64,000 nucleotides of DNA, taken from Typha latifolia. Its lineage: Eukaryota > Streptophyta > Magnoliopsida > Poales > Typhaceae. The stretch covers positions 992,001-1,056,000 of the forward strand of contig CM034107.1 of assembly GCA_019914945.1 (NCBI GenBank), written 5' to 3'. The number at the start of each line of letters is the position of its first letter. The first letter of the stretch is position 1. Positions 24,401 to 37,100 of the stretch are shown piece after piece. A program made the position numbers and the translations under genes. The notes beneath the pieces are model-generated. The model saw nothing but the letters and a program-made list of their open reading frames with translations. It was not told where the DNA came from and searched no databases.

Positions 24401-25834
24401 AAATTGGGATGCTTCAAGCCTTGATAAATTAGTTATTTTTTCAATTAGCATCAACAAGATGATAACCCAAAAGAGTTAAGAGAGATTGAGTGAGCATCTT
24501 GATCTTTACATATCAAATGTTGTTCCAATGCCTATCCTTCCCTCACACGAGGTTGGTAATTAGGAACGAAGATGTGCAATTAAAGAAGATGTACCTGTTG
24601 TCATCTGTAACACCTTGACTTTTCCAAATTCGTAATAGAGCAGCAAGTGAAAACGCACATTTTAAAGCCTCTACCTAGTCAAAAAGGAAAGAAACAGACA
24701 GCAAATTAAGCCACTCAGAAAACTAGAAGAAACTTCTAACTTCACTTATCAATACAAAAATCCTTCCTTGCAAACTTCTATTTATCATATGCCATTCTCT
24801 GAAATTAGAGTACAATTCCCTCACCGAAAAATTTGCGGTTGTGACACTGTATTCATACTTTCCAGCTCTTTTAGACCACACAATCAATATTGCCTGAGAA
24901 CTTGTTAGCAATGTCAACGCAAGTGTAACAACCGACCTGCCATGATGATAATTTGGGAGCATGATATCAGATTGTAATTCTATATTTTCCTCCTTATGAA
25001 CCATATCATGAGTGCTGAACACTCAACAGTATCTCTTACTTTAGCCTCCAGCTAGATTTTTTTGCCAAGACACCACCAGAGCTGGGTAAATTACTTGTTG
25101 CAACTGCAATGCGGAAAAGCAATAAAATGGACCAGAATAAGAAATAGGAGCTGAGAATTAAATACAACTTCTCCATTGGCCAGTAATTCATGAATATAAG
25201 ATTATTCTCAGTGAAACTTACCGCCCGAAAGAGGCTTCCCATGAACACTTTCTATATCCTTTTGAGATGCATCATCATAGTTGTCCTACATATAATGCAA
25301 CACAAGATATTTAGCACACTAAGTCTCAACTCAAAAGAAACTTTCGCCAACAACTTGGCTCCTTATGTGACTCCATGACCTCCTCAGCACAAATGACAGA
25401 TTGGAAGATAAAAATGTACTTAAACTTGACATTATTTGATAGCCGGAGAAATAAAATGGCAGACATTGCTACAGGATCGAACTATCCCAAACTACGATAG
25501 GAAGGTATCCAACTCCAAAATTATTCCAAACTTGCAATGTATAATGTGCATAATTCAGAATGGCTGTACTGTAAACAATCAAAGCAGATCACGACGCGCA
25601 TCAGAATCACAGAACAGCAACAACTCAAAGCAACTCGAATCCAACGTAGAGAGTAGATAGGGTTCACTAAAACCCCTCTTGTAGATCCAATGAGATCAGA
25701 GGAACGAGGACGTTAAGATCTTTTACTCTGTTGGGTGTGATTGTAAAGATTTACAGAAGAAATGACGAAATGAGTGGAGAAATTAAGAAGGGAGAGATCT
25801 CACTTACCTGATCTTTGACTCTTCTGTACTCCAT
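21496..25834 (-). CDS. Nucleotide-sugar transporter, CMP-sialic acid transporter-like/ROCK1 (UDP-GlcNAc/GalNAc) type
   Basis: A multispanning Golgi/ER antiporter that brings nucleotide sugars into the lumen; the Arabidopsis relative ROCK1 moves UDP-GlcNAc/GalNAc and affects cytokinin oxidase quality control. Fifteen exons on the minus strand: 25834-25808, 25285-25222, 25103-25040, 24936-24825, 24674-24595, 23860-23785, 23702-23602, 23287-23216, 22945-22897, 22811-22770, 22649-22528, 22411-22352, 22279-22231, 21778-21684 and 21553-21496. They sum to 356 codons (family about 350). The N-terminus MEYRRVKDQDNYDDASQK is the cytosolic tail seen in plant members. Family signatures: SSQAILIVWSKRAGKYEYS, YVDAPAYQILKNFNIIS, GCTTAQL, GFAGVYTEAIMKKRPSRN and ALSGIAVSMVMKYADNIVK. 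It ends SIYLHSIGKPQPQK. Substrate specificity cannot be read from sequence. Confidence 0.95.
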
Positions 25835-26427
25835 CTTCCAATTGCGGAGAGAGTGGCGAGAGATCGAAATCTTTCACTATTTGGCTCTTTGGGTTTTTAA
25901 CGCCATCACCGACTCCTCTTTCATCCGCTAGCTACCGGATGGGAAACAGGCAGCGGACATTGAGAGCGAATATAATCTCGACACGTCTTTCTATAAATTT
26001 GCATTTAACACCTCATCTCTTTCCAATTTACGGTTTGCCATCATATTAAAGTGACTTTTTAAGTTTCACGCCACAAGTCATTATCGCGATTTACACCATG
26101 CGTTTTTTACCTTTTCAAAATTCATCCCAAAGCACCCCTATATTTGTCATTTCTTAAAAACATCCTACTCCATCACTTTTTAAAAATAAATAAATAAATA
26201 AAATAGTTATCCGATAAAAAACATCAAACAATATATGGTGCGAAATTTTGAAAAAAAAAATCCTTAACATTATTCAAAAGATAGGGTATAAATGTAATAA
26301 ATACAAAGTACAGGGTGCGAATATAGAAAATTCCAGACTATATAAAGGAAAACAAGTAGCTTGAGAGCTTGAACAATGACAGAATAATTAGTAAAGATAT
26401 ATATTGCTAGAACATAGATATTCTTCA
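25835..26427. promoter_or_regulatory. Sugar-transporter promoter and leader, then protease 3' flank
   Basis: The part next to 25835 is the short leader and presumed promoter of the transporter, read on the minus strand. The rest is AT-rich spacer with poly-A/T runs, ending in the 3' flank of the aspartyl protease gene. No coding sequence is seen. Confidence 0.5.
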
Positions 26428-28002
26428 TCAACTATAGCTGCATGCCTCTTCGGCAAACCCCAGCCTTGATCCAAAGTTATCGTAAACTACCCTTTGATTC
26501 TTCTGCTGATAGTTGCCTATAATCCCCGCTTGGTCTTCATAAGAAAGGCTTGCAATTGCCAAGCAAACTTGAGAAGCATCCTTCTTAGCAAAGTAGAAGA
26601 TCCCAGTGGCATCCACACTCATCTCCACATCCCCCTCGAATCTTAGCCTCAATGTTGGGACCTTCACTTCTTCATAGCTAGACAAGTTGAAGCATGTGTC
26701 GAGGATCGAAAACGCCGGCGCCGAAGGGTAGCCGATGAATTGCCTGACAAACTCCTCCTTTATAGCCTTGTAGACCGACGGCGGTAGCCGCGTGATCACC
26801 GTGCCGGAATCGATCAGAATCTTGCCGTTGCCGAACCCGGGAGCCTCGACGCCGAGGCCGCCGACGCTCGCGCCGGTGAGGTTGAGGAAGTAGAAGGGTG
26901 GCTGCTCAGGGTCTGCTATCATTCTAGTGTATGCAATTGGTGAGGAGTTCTTGTAAGCAGAAGTGTCGCTGCCAAGGACTAGTGAGCCTGACGAGTTGTA
27001 CAATCTCGTCGGCAAACAGTAGGAGAACACTCCTCCGAATCGATCAGATGTTTGAGAAATCAAAGAAAGTTGAGTCCTTCCGAGGCCCATCAGGCCAGAA
27101 GTCCCTCCGAAGAGGCCGCGGTTGCTCCGGCCGCAGCCGAACACAAATTGTTCGACGTTGGCCTCACCGAGAGTTAGCCTTTCCTGCGATAATACACCAC
27201 GGGTGTATGAGCCATCTCCATAGCTGAGTGCATAGTAGCAGCTTGATTTGTCCATGCCACAAACTCCCGAGCTACCAGTTGCTGCTTGGAGCATACCCCT
27301 GCATGTTGAGGAGTTGCAGGGAATGGATTGGTACGACGACGAGGCTGATGGCTCGAAGATGGGATCTTGCTGGTTGTAGCAGTAGAAGCAGGGTTTGCAT
27401 TGGACCCAGGTGAGATCACTGCCTGTGTCGACGATCACGGTCATGCTCTTTCCACCGACGGCGACGGTGGTGACGTAGTTGAGGGTCTGAAGACTAACAC
27501 CTGAGTTGAGAGGGACACGTATTTCAGATGCGTCCGGATGGATTTTATGGCGAACAAAGTGTTTGATCCGGGACTGTATGGATGAAGCTCGGGCTTCATC
27601 GGAGACAAGGAGCATCTGAGGGTAGTCCTCGGCGTTCGCGCTTCGCCGTGGCAGCTGTGAGTGTTGCTTCATTTCTAACACTGTTGCATGAGTCTGTCTT
27701 CCTGCAGTATGTAAGTTATAATTAGCAACCAAAAGGAAAAAAAAAGCAAGAAAAGGAAGAAATGAACTGTTAATAGTAGTTTAGCTAGTTATAACATGAC
27801 AATTACTTGATATTTGTGGAGAGTTGATTAGAGAAGGACCCTTCTCTCCCCATTGCAGCTGATGCAGAGTTACAACTTTCTTCTCTTCGAGACGGCGAAA
27901 GCCGCCGTCTGCGGCGACGACAGCTAGAAGGAGAGAGATTAGAAGAAGATGGCGAAGCATGGAGTGTGAAGGAGAAGAAAGAGGGGTGGTTGCTCGCACC
28001 AT
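26428..28002 (-). CDS. Secreted aspartyl protease, nepenthesin-type (family A1)
   Basis: A pepsin-like protease of the plant nepenthesin group, expected in the apoplast or secretory pathway. Two exons, 28002-27807 and 27701-26428, give 489 residues. The signal peptide is RHLLLISLLLAVVAADG. A Met at 27960 just before it could also be the start, and the frame stays open upstream to 28185. A prodomain is followed by EIRVPLNSGVSLQTLNYV at the start of the mature enzyme. The catalytic sites are VDTGSDLTWVQC (Asp about 157) and LIDSGTVITRLP (Asp about 363). Between them is the Cys-rich nepenthesin insert (CKPCFYCYNQ, C-R-GMLQA, CGM-K-SC), and the flap tyrosine region is YGDGSYTRG. It resembles the Arabidopsis At5g10770-like group by recall. 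The physiological substrate is unknown. Confidence 0.95.
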
Positions 28003-29985
28003 TGCAGAGTACTCTTTGGAAGATGGAATGCGGTAGCTAGAGAGGGGGAGAGAAGAGTGAAAGGGAATTTTTGAGCGTGAGTAGATTCTTAGGTGAAGTG
28101 GAGTTTGGGATGAGAACAAAAGAAGGATGGGCTGGCTCTTTGGAAGCATTTGTGCATGAGGAATTATTGAAGGATTCACGGGCATGTCCTCAAGCCAGAC
28201 TCAGCTAAAGCTTTTTGCTCTCTTACTTTGGTTCTATGCCCACTGTTACAAATCGCTAGTCCCGTGATTCATGGGGAAAGAGAGAAAGCATTGGCAATCT
28301 AGTAGCTGCTTGCCTTTTCTTTTGTTTTTTTCTTGAATATTCTTCACCTATTTTTCTATTCTTCTTTTCCGTAGATTATGGTTCAGTAAGTTAATCACAA
28401 ACAACCCAGTCCTCTCATATGTAGGCCGGACTACTATAGGCCAACCCTTCAAAATTTTCTGGAAGAAAATTTATTAAATATTAATCTTAAAATTTACATA
28501 TGATTTACACTCAGATCATGATTTTTATCATGAAAATTAAGATATAATTTTATTTTGTAGAAAAATGATTACATTACTATAAAATAGACTGATACTCGAT
28601 GTATTCTTATACAAAATATCTATCATAACAAAATAGGAACAAAAAAAAAACACTAATGAATTAGATATCAAAACGGTGTACCTCTACCGCTAGTGGAGAC
28701 GAGATTACTTGTGTATTTACAATATAATTTAGCATAGTGTAATTTGTGCTCACATTTCTCTCTTAATTATTTTCCCACTTGATCTGAACATTATCCACAA
28801 GCTACATTGGCATCCAGCTCATCGCAAACGTGGCAACCGCCTCCTCGCCGCCTTCTTCTGGTGCCACCACGTGTTTGCTCCCAGCCAATCGCTGATCTCT
28901 CCAGTGGGCGGCGTCAACGAGAAGATTCGTTGAATTGGTCCACCGTGACGACGCGTTCTTTTGGCACGTGCCGGGGGCCATCTATGCCGACATACTACTC
29001 TTATCACCCCTTCGACAAAATAAAATTACAGATTCGCCACCGTTAATCGATCGAGTCAATAACGAGGATTTGCTCGTACAACAGATTTATGAAGCACGGA
29101 GAGAATGTTTAGATTAATCCAATTAGCTTGGAGAATCTTACCACCATAATTCGTACCTACCGTGATAATTCATAACGTAAAGCTTTATAAGAACAACTTA
29201 TGATATAATTAATAATATCTAAAAAATAAGTAAATATATTAGAAAATTAGATAAGAGACTTGTATAAGAGCATAAAAAATTTTTTATATAATATTTCATA
29301 ATAAAGAAAACGAGAATATTAATTTATATATTATTTTTTAACTCATAACTGTTTCTCCATGTATCTGAATACCAAAACTGATTAAAAGATGTCAACTAAT
29401 ATTCCGCTAAACTTAGATATTGAATTAGATTATGTTAGGTTAATATATGTGCGTAGTTTTAATTTATTATGGTTTATTTTTATCCAATGTATTTAAAGAG
29501 AGTCTTCTAGTTTATATAGTTTAAACACTCAGAAGTCTATTAAAAAATTAGGATCTACATATTTACGAATCCAACTCATGGGCAGTAACGTAATAACACC
29601 AACGCCACTAGGGTACACTCCAATTGGCACGTGTAAAATCTTTATTAAATACAAACAATTATTAAATCCTCAAAGAGAAAGAAATCATCCGTTTCGCCGT
29701 CTCTCTTTTATACCGTCTCGCTCTCGATTCCTCCGACGGCAGTGTCTTCCGACTTCCGACTTCCGACTTCCGTTCCTTCCTTTTTCGATTCGAGCTTTCT
29801 CAAATTAGGCCTAGGGTTAGGGTTTGGTTGGATTTCTTATCCGCCGAGAGGAAAGTGGAAGGTGATTTTTGTAAGGGTTCTGCCTTGTTATTGTTCGGTC
29901 TTGAGTTTTGACGTCGTGGCTGTTCGCTTAGTGTTTCTCGATGGTACAATATCGGAGTATTGGGAAGATACGATTCGGTTATGAG
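28003..29985. promoter_or_regulatory. Intergenic between two divergent genes, with a GC-rich G-box island
   Basis: Mostly AT-rich. About 28800-29000 is an abrupt GC-rich island with two CACGTG palindromes (about 28868 and 28964), which is more promoter-like than coding. Open frames on both strands there lack splice or family support. About 29690-29985 is the leader of the next gene, with CTAGGGTTAGGGTTT at 29811-29825 and a triple ACTTCCG run near 29750-29770. Confidence 0.5.
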
Positions 29986-32945
29986 ATGCCGCCGAAATCG
30001 GCGGCGGCGGCGAAGGTGAAGTTGGAGGTTGAGGATGCGTTAGATGATGAGCATGGCCCGTTCAACAAGAGGCCCAAGTTCACCTCTCCTTCGCAACTAG
30101 TAAATCTCTCTCCCTCGCTTTCTTTGAATTTATGTTCGTTTTTTTTCGCGCGAAAGTGTCAAGATATTTGCGATACATTTGTTATTCTTTTTAGATTTAT
30201 TTTTTCCAATACTTTAGTTTAGTTGTTTGCCAATAGGAGAAATATGAGTCCTTGGCGTTCGAATGGAAATTACGTTGCAAATTTAGTATTTTTTTTAGCA
30301 TTTTCGATTGTGAATTTTACTTTGTTACCAGTGAGAGAGCTTGGAAATTGGAATGGGCCCAAATCTTGCCCCCGTAATTTTAGTCATAAAATGGACATGA
30401 TGAAGTTCTGGTAATCGACTTTCCTCTTTAATTGGGTTTGTTGTTGATCTACAATAGAGTAGAATAACACATGAATAACTAGTTAGTTTTGAGTGTAAGT
30501 TATTGTTCTGTTTTCTTAGTTTGAGAGGCTTCATCTGCTAATCCTAATTCACCCTCGTGGTGTTGTATATTTGTCTTTTGTATAAGCAGGTCCCTTCTCA
30601 GGCAGCCCATTATGATTTGCTTAATGAACCTAGCCCTTTGGGTTTACGGCTGAGGAAAAGCCCATCGTTAGTGGATTTGATTCAAATGAGGATTTCTCAA
30701 GGCAGCTCTGCTGCTGCAAATTGCACCATGGGAGGTGAGAACGATAGCTGTGGGAAAACACAGGATGCTAGGTCCTCCGGTGGTTTTGGTACTTCTGAAA
30801 AGTTGAAGGCTGCAAATTTTCCTGCTTCCCTCTTGAGGATTGGGGATTGGGAGGTAACTTGCACACTATATATCTCTGTTGGAAATTTTATTTTTACTTC
30901 TTTCACAATTTATGTGCTTTCTCAGTTGGACACTTATGTAACAGATCCTATTACAGTACTTGAATTGTTTCAGTTTCATAGACGAATTTTGCATTCTGTT
31001 GCGAAGAGAAAAAAAAATGTTTGGTATGAAATTTTCCAGTCATAACAAAAGAACATATCAGATGGAAGTAGAAGGAAAGTCGGGCATCATGTTTTAATTA
31101 TTAACATGACTTTATCATGAGCTATCTAGTATTAAACTTTCTGGAAATTGTCAACCTTTTAACAGTGTCCAATTGTTAAGTTATCTGCATCTGGGACAGG
31201 CAAGTCCTTATTTGTTAATTAGTAGTTAAGATCCTGCAGATTGACAGGATGAGATAAGCCAACATATAATGTAGATCAAATAAGAAACTCCAATTTTTGT
31301 TTAAGTAGATAATGTCAGAAATGGTATCTTGTGTGACTAACTCTTATCTCTTTGTAACAGTGTACATCAACATATGAAGGTGATTTGGTAGCAAAATTCT
31401 ATTTTGCTAAGCGTAAACTTGTTTGGGAAGTTCTTGATGGTGGCCTTAAGAACAAGATTGAAATACAATGGTCTGACATCACAGCTCTGAAGGCAACTTG
31501 CCCAGAAAATGGGGCCAGTACCTTGGATATAGTGGTAATTTATTTTCTCATAGTAACTTCCTTAATACGATCAATTTTGTTCTTCTGATATCTTTTTTCT
31601 TGTTCTGATTAGCTGGGTAGGCAACCACTTTTCTTTAGAGAGACAAATCCACAGCCTAGGAAGCATACTTTGTGGCAGGCAACTTCAGATTTTACTGGTG
31701 GACAAGCAAGCATACACAGGTATTTATAATAAATGCTGTCTTAACAACTTGAGAACAATAATGGTTATCAACATAAGCTATAATTTTGGGACTTCGTACT
31801 GATTCATATTTCTTGACTATTTTACTCTCGTGAAGTGATTGTCAATATTTCATCCATTAAGACATTAACATTTGTAGAATAATTGTTTTCAGGAGGCATT
31901 TTCTTCAGTGCCCACAAGACTTGTTAAACAAGCATTTTGAGAAGCTGCTCCAGTGTGACCCTCGTCTATATTCATTAAGTCTACATCCAAATATTATATT
32001 GGAGAACCCATACTTTCAGCCAAGGTGTTCTGTTTTTGAAGACCAAGAGGGACCTAAGTGTCATGGTTTTGACAATATGAGAAATGGTTGTCCATCACAA
32101 GAGGAAGGATTCCAAGACTTGGGCACACTGCACACTATGTCATCAAGTTGTGCAAAGATTGAATTACAGGACTGTGGCGATAGGACACCAAATGTCATGC
32201 CACAAAATCATCCACCTAGATCAGGTAAATTGCAAACCGTCACTTAGGTTCATCCCTGTTGTGACATAATATAGTTAATATTCCAAATTTGTGATGGAAT
32301 TTTATTTTTGACTGATGTAAGTTTATTTGTTTTCTTGTTCCAGCAATGGGCACTGAGATAATGAAAGAAAATATGTCAGCTGAAGGCAAAATCCTGACGG
32401 ACCATAGTCACTGTGGTCAATTCAAAGTACCTAAACTTCGGCCATCCATTTCCATAAGTGACTTCATGAATCACATTTCCGAGCAGATGAATCTAGGGCA
32501 TGAGCAACTATCTGGTGAAAGTTTATCAAGCAAAGAAATGTTAGATGATCTCGCGCAGTACCTCCTCAGTGACTCCCAGATCACTACTGCTGCAGATGAA
32601 AAATCTCTCATGTCAAGGGTCAATTCTCTTTGCTCTCTCATTCAGAAAGATGCTACCACAATTCAAAGTCTATGGATAGAACCTGCTAACCGTCCAGGAG
32701 TTGAAGATGGCAATAGTGCTGATATATCCAATAGAAAGCCGGCTGTTGGAGTTGCGGCTGCATATGGAGAGTCTAATGATGCATCTGAATCCCAGCAGCC
32801 ATGGCGCTTCTCAAGGAAAGAATCATTTGGGGAGCTACTGATGAATCTCCCTCGCATTGCTTCCCTCCCTCAATTTCTTATAGATATTGCTGAAGATGTT
32901 GAAAACCACGATGAGAAAATGCATAACAGACAAAATTACATGTAG
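29986..32945 (+). CDS. Plant-specific protein of unknown function (nuclear-type)
   Basis: Six exons: 29986-30099, 30590-30853, 31361-31534, 31613-31719, 31893-32224 and 32344-32945, giving 530 residues. The conserved core runs from SLVDLIQMRI through LRIGDWECTSTYEGDLVAK, WEVLDGGLKNKIEIQWSDI and RETNPQPRKHTLWQATSDF to IHRRHFLQCPQDLL and LLQCDPRLYSLS. Such proteins are widespread in plants. I recall some being labelled TRF-like, but no Myb/telobox DNA-binding domain is visible, so that label is not adopted. A basic PFNKRPKFTSP stretch near the start could be a nuclear localisation signal. The C-terminal third is low-complexity and Ser-rich. The frame also stays open to an ATG at 29941, which would add 15 residues; 29986 (MPPKSAAAAK) is preferred. 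Confidence 0.85.
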
Positions 32946-34137
32946 AATTTCATTGTGAAGGTCTTTCTTCCCTCTCTGTTCGTGGTTTAGTGTAAATAAA
33001 AATGTAGAGGCGTCGTCAGCATACTCAATATTGAAGGTCATCAGATTATGTGCTTTGTTTCGAGCTTTCTTCTCTTTGTTGATGTGAGAATAGTCCTTCA
33101 TATGTTCCTTTTACTCGTCTAGAGAGATTTTTTTATTTTAACTTAATCATTCATGAGCCCGAAGGCTAGATATGGGCTGGACAAAGGGTCAACCCTCTCT
33201 AGATACAGAGACATTTTTAGGTTTCACCGAACTTTTAGCTGTCTAGTCTAGACTTCAAGTCATATGCGTTACTGAAATACCGCTGAGATCTACTCTAAGC
33301 CGCTGCGTTGTTATTTGTTAAGTTGTTCTTCTAAGTTAACCGCACTACCGAGCCATCAATCGAATTGAGCCAAGCTACTAAACCATCAATCACTAAATAA
33401 TTTCTCCACAATATTATTTGGGTTGAAGTTAAACTCATAATCACCTTGGTCATAAGCAAGGTACCTACCAACTCTACTATAATAAAAATAAAAAATAATT
33501 AAAATAAAAATAAATTTTTTATTTTAACTAGTCACGATGAACTGGGATTGGGATTGGGATTGGTTGCAGTGTGGAAGTCAATTTAAGCGTATATGTATCT
33601 AACTATAATGCATTGGCTAACTATTCTAACTGTATTCGTTCAAATCTTATCCTATTCTCATTCTCATATTTTTCTTTTCAAGTGTGCATATATACATGAA
33701 ATATACTGATATATATTTGCTACAGTAGTAGAGATCGCTGTGTAAAAAGCTTGTTGTATGATATAGAACCTGATTGAGAACTGACCCGATCCGATTAAAA
33801 GGAAGCTATTAAATTATCTTGGTTTAAGTGATTATAATTACTATCCTAAAGATATCTTATATATAGATTTCTCTACTTCACATCATAATTATGAAATCAA
33901 GTTTATACTTCTCTCTGACTCATCTCCAGGTAAGTGGATATGCACAATACATCCGCTAGTTATCGGATCCGCTTCCAACATAGCACGTGAATAGTACGTG
34001 CCGAAAGCAAGAGTTGAGTAAATACCCGAATTAGACATTAGAGCTGCTTCCCTCTCCTCTTCTCCTCCCGCCGTATTATTTCCAATCTATCCTCCGCAGG
34101 GTTTAAAGAACAGAATCCTTCTCGGGCCCGAGCTGCC
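32946..34137. other. Intergenic, contains dispersed repeat copy B, and the RPC5 leader
   Basis: Starts with the 3' UTR of the preceding gene. About 33130-33530 looks repeat-derived, with copy B of the repeat also found upstream of NUP43. AT-rich spacer follows. The last about 150 bases are the pyrimidine-rich leader of RPC5. Confidence 0.5.
33293..33475 (+). repeat. Dispersed repeat, copy B
   Basis: Collinear with copy A at about 17620-17785 through shared blocks GTTCTTCTAAGT, CGAGC, AAATAATTT, ATTTGG and TACCTACC. The element may extend left to about 33160, where there is no match to copy A. Confidence 0.55.
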
Positions 34138-37100
34138 ATGGCGGACGACGGCGACGACCTCGACCTCTCCGCCGCCGACGTCTCCTCATCCCTTCGCCCC
34201 GCCGCCGCCCCTTCTCGATTCCGCCCCAAGCTCAAGGGCAAGCTCGTCAAGCCCGATCTCGTCCCCACTCCTCCTGCTCCCTCCTCTAGCCCTAACCTTA
34301 ACCCTAGCCCTAAATCTAAGGCTGACCCGGAAACCTCCGTTCCCATGTCCGTCGATCCCTCCCCCGTAGCTCCGCCTCCCTGTGCGGCGACGACAGCGAA
34401 CGACAGCGAGATGGAAGCCGATGGTGAGGTGGATGAGGACTCGGTGGTGCGGGAGATCGACATGTTCTTTACTCCGGCGCCACTTGATGACGACACTCAG
34501 GTAAGAGACTCGCTTCTTGACTATTTATGTTTGATTAATAGGCGGCGTTTGTGTGGAATATCTTTTTGATATCGTACAAAATAATTCTTGTGTTCAAATT
34601 CTTTTCTTGGGTAGTAGGAGATTGCGGAAATAAATATATGAATGTAAATATACTCGGGTATCTATTGATGCTGGACGCTTTGTTTGGATAAAGAAAAATG
34701 GAAAGAGAAATGGACGAGAGGAAGTGAAACTGCTCATTTGGTTTTAGAGGAGAGGAAAGAACTGAAGGAGTAAAAAGTTAGATTCTCTCTTTGTATAACG
34801 AAAAAGAAGAAAGGTATTTCTGTCCCAAGGTCATTCTTCTTCCTCGACTTGGACGTCTATTGGGTGAGGAGGAAGTGCGTTAAGTTACTTCTGTCCTTTG
34901 CCGTTTTCAGCTCTTGCCTCACATGCATTTTGTTCTTTGTCTCTCTTCTCTTCCCTTCTAAGTTCTAACTACTAGGTTTAAGTTTCATTTCTCCTGTAAC
35001 CTAAGAAGATAAGAAAAAATAACTATTGCTCTTTGATACTCTTCTTTTATTTCTGAAGATGTTGATTGTACATCAACTCCAATTTTCTGGAGTCTGTTTA
35101 TCAGCCACTTATTGTATTCCTTTTGGTTCTTGGCCATATGCTTGTTGTGGATTCTGCGTCTTTTTGCTAAATATGTCATTGATGGTTACATTGGTTCCCC
35201 TCACTGATAATTCCTTTTTGCAGCTGTATGTTATGCAGTACATGCTTAGGCCATCTTGGCGTCCCTATGAATTAAATGAAAGATGTGAAGAGGTACGTGG
35301 AAAGATAATATATGATGTGTGTGTATTTTGTGTGTATTTTGTATGTATAAATTCCATTTGTAAATGTGCATGTGCATGTTCATGTTCCTTGATGTGGAAA
35401 TGTTGCACGCTTGCACTTCCACAGTGAACTAGATTATTCTTGTTTCAGGTGCGTGTGAAGCCTAAGCAATCAAAAATTGAAGTTGACCTAAGTGTTGATG
35501 TAGACAGTGAAAATTTTGACCAGGAGGTGGCTGAGACTTTGAGATTACAGAAGCAGGTTAATGTGCTGTCTATTATTTGCAACGGATATTGTAGTACATA
35601 TGAATAAATTTATGTGATGAATAACATTCCATAGTATGTGTTAACCTTTTCTTTTATCTGATGTCTTCATCCTTTGACTTTTCTAGACATTATCCTCATC
35701 CAAGGCACCTTCAATAACAAACTATGCGGTTGGGATTATGAGAGGGAACCAGGTAAGTTCTATGACTGACTTAAATACATTTTCTTTTTTGATCCTCTCT
35801 CTTCCATTAACATTTTGTTATCTACTTAGGACCTACTAAAAGTTTTTATGGTTCAGTTACAACTTATGTTAGATGGATGTTTTGAACTTTTCCTGTTCAT
35901 TCATCTTGCAGATTCACTTGAATCCTATTCAAGCAATGGTGCGACTTCTTCCAAAAATGACCAATGGAGATGGTGAGCCACAAAAGAGGAAGCAGAATGT
36001 GCAAAGTGTAGAGGTTGATGATGGTGTTGATGAATTGATAAAGCCATCTGCTAGGGTGGTAAACTCTCATTTGCTTTCACCATTTTGATGACCTTTGCTT
36101 CTTCACTTGAGCAAAAGATGCTTATTTCCTATACTGATTGTCTTCACATTGTTTCATCCTAAGCTGTTTCATCTAGTTTGTTTACTATAATCTAGTATAG
36201 AGCCACATCGCTGAGGCAAGCTTTGTTCTTTGACTTCGAAAGTTTTACAAAATTTTCTTTATGATATTTGTAAGGAGGAAGTTTGACTTTTTAAACATGT
36301 ATATTTATAGATATAACCGCATATCTGTTTGTAGAACAGTGTTTGATGCATTTTTGTTGTTTCCTTAGATTTAGTAAGTTACACCTTGTATATGCTTAAG
36401 TAATCACTTTTTTATTTCAACAGGGGAAGATTGTTTCACCGGATTCAAATATAAGCGCAGATGATTCTGAGGTTAGAAAGAATACACCAAACTTCTTCAG
36501 ATGTAATAAATTACACCTTCTATATTCTCAAGTGATCCATTCCTGATTTGAATGTTTCTTATTATGTATTAATCTCAAGATTATGATATTTTCATTTGGT
36601 GAAGTTTATTCTATAGCTTTCTTGAAATCTGCAGCCTTGGATTTCACTTGAGTACCATGGAATGGATAGTGCCTTTTCAGCCAGATACCACCAACAAATG
36701 GCTGCAAACGAGAATAAGCATATAGACTTCTCAATGGAGCCGTAAGCTTCTAACTAGCTTGTTTTTAAATGTTATCTGCAGAAGAAGAATATTCTTGAGT
36801 TATATATGAGGTTTGCATTAAGAAAACTTTCATTAAATACCCATTTTAATCTTCTTTATTCAAAACTGTTTATAAACCTCGAAGTTAACCTATTGACGAA
36901 TTATGTTTACCATGGTTATAGACATATACTGTCTCTTATTTTATGATATGCTTTGTCCTGAGGTGGGACTGTTTTGCTAATATTTGTTATTACTATCTCT
37001 CATCACCTATTTTATTCTTCTTCTCTATGTAGCAATTAAAAAATTTAGGTACATTTTTGTTTATTTAGGCCTCGTTTACTTTAAGAATAAGGTCAATTTT

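Noticed and set aside
28807..29046. 79-codon plus-strand frame in the G-box island
   Set aside because: There is no conserved motif, no splice partners, and a competing frame on the opposite strand. Treated as regulatory DNA.
34270..34325. Telomere-like CCTAA repeats in the first exon of RPC5
   Set aside because: They are degenerate, lie in frame and encode the Pro/Ser/Asn-rich N-terminus. They are not an interstitial telomere.
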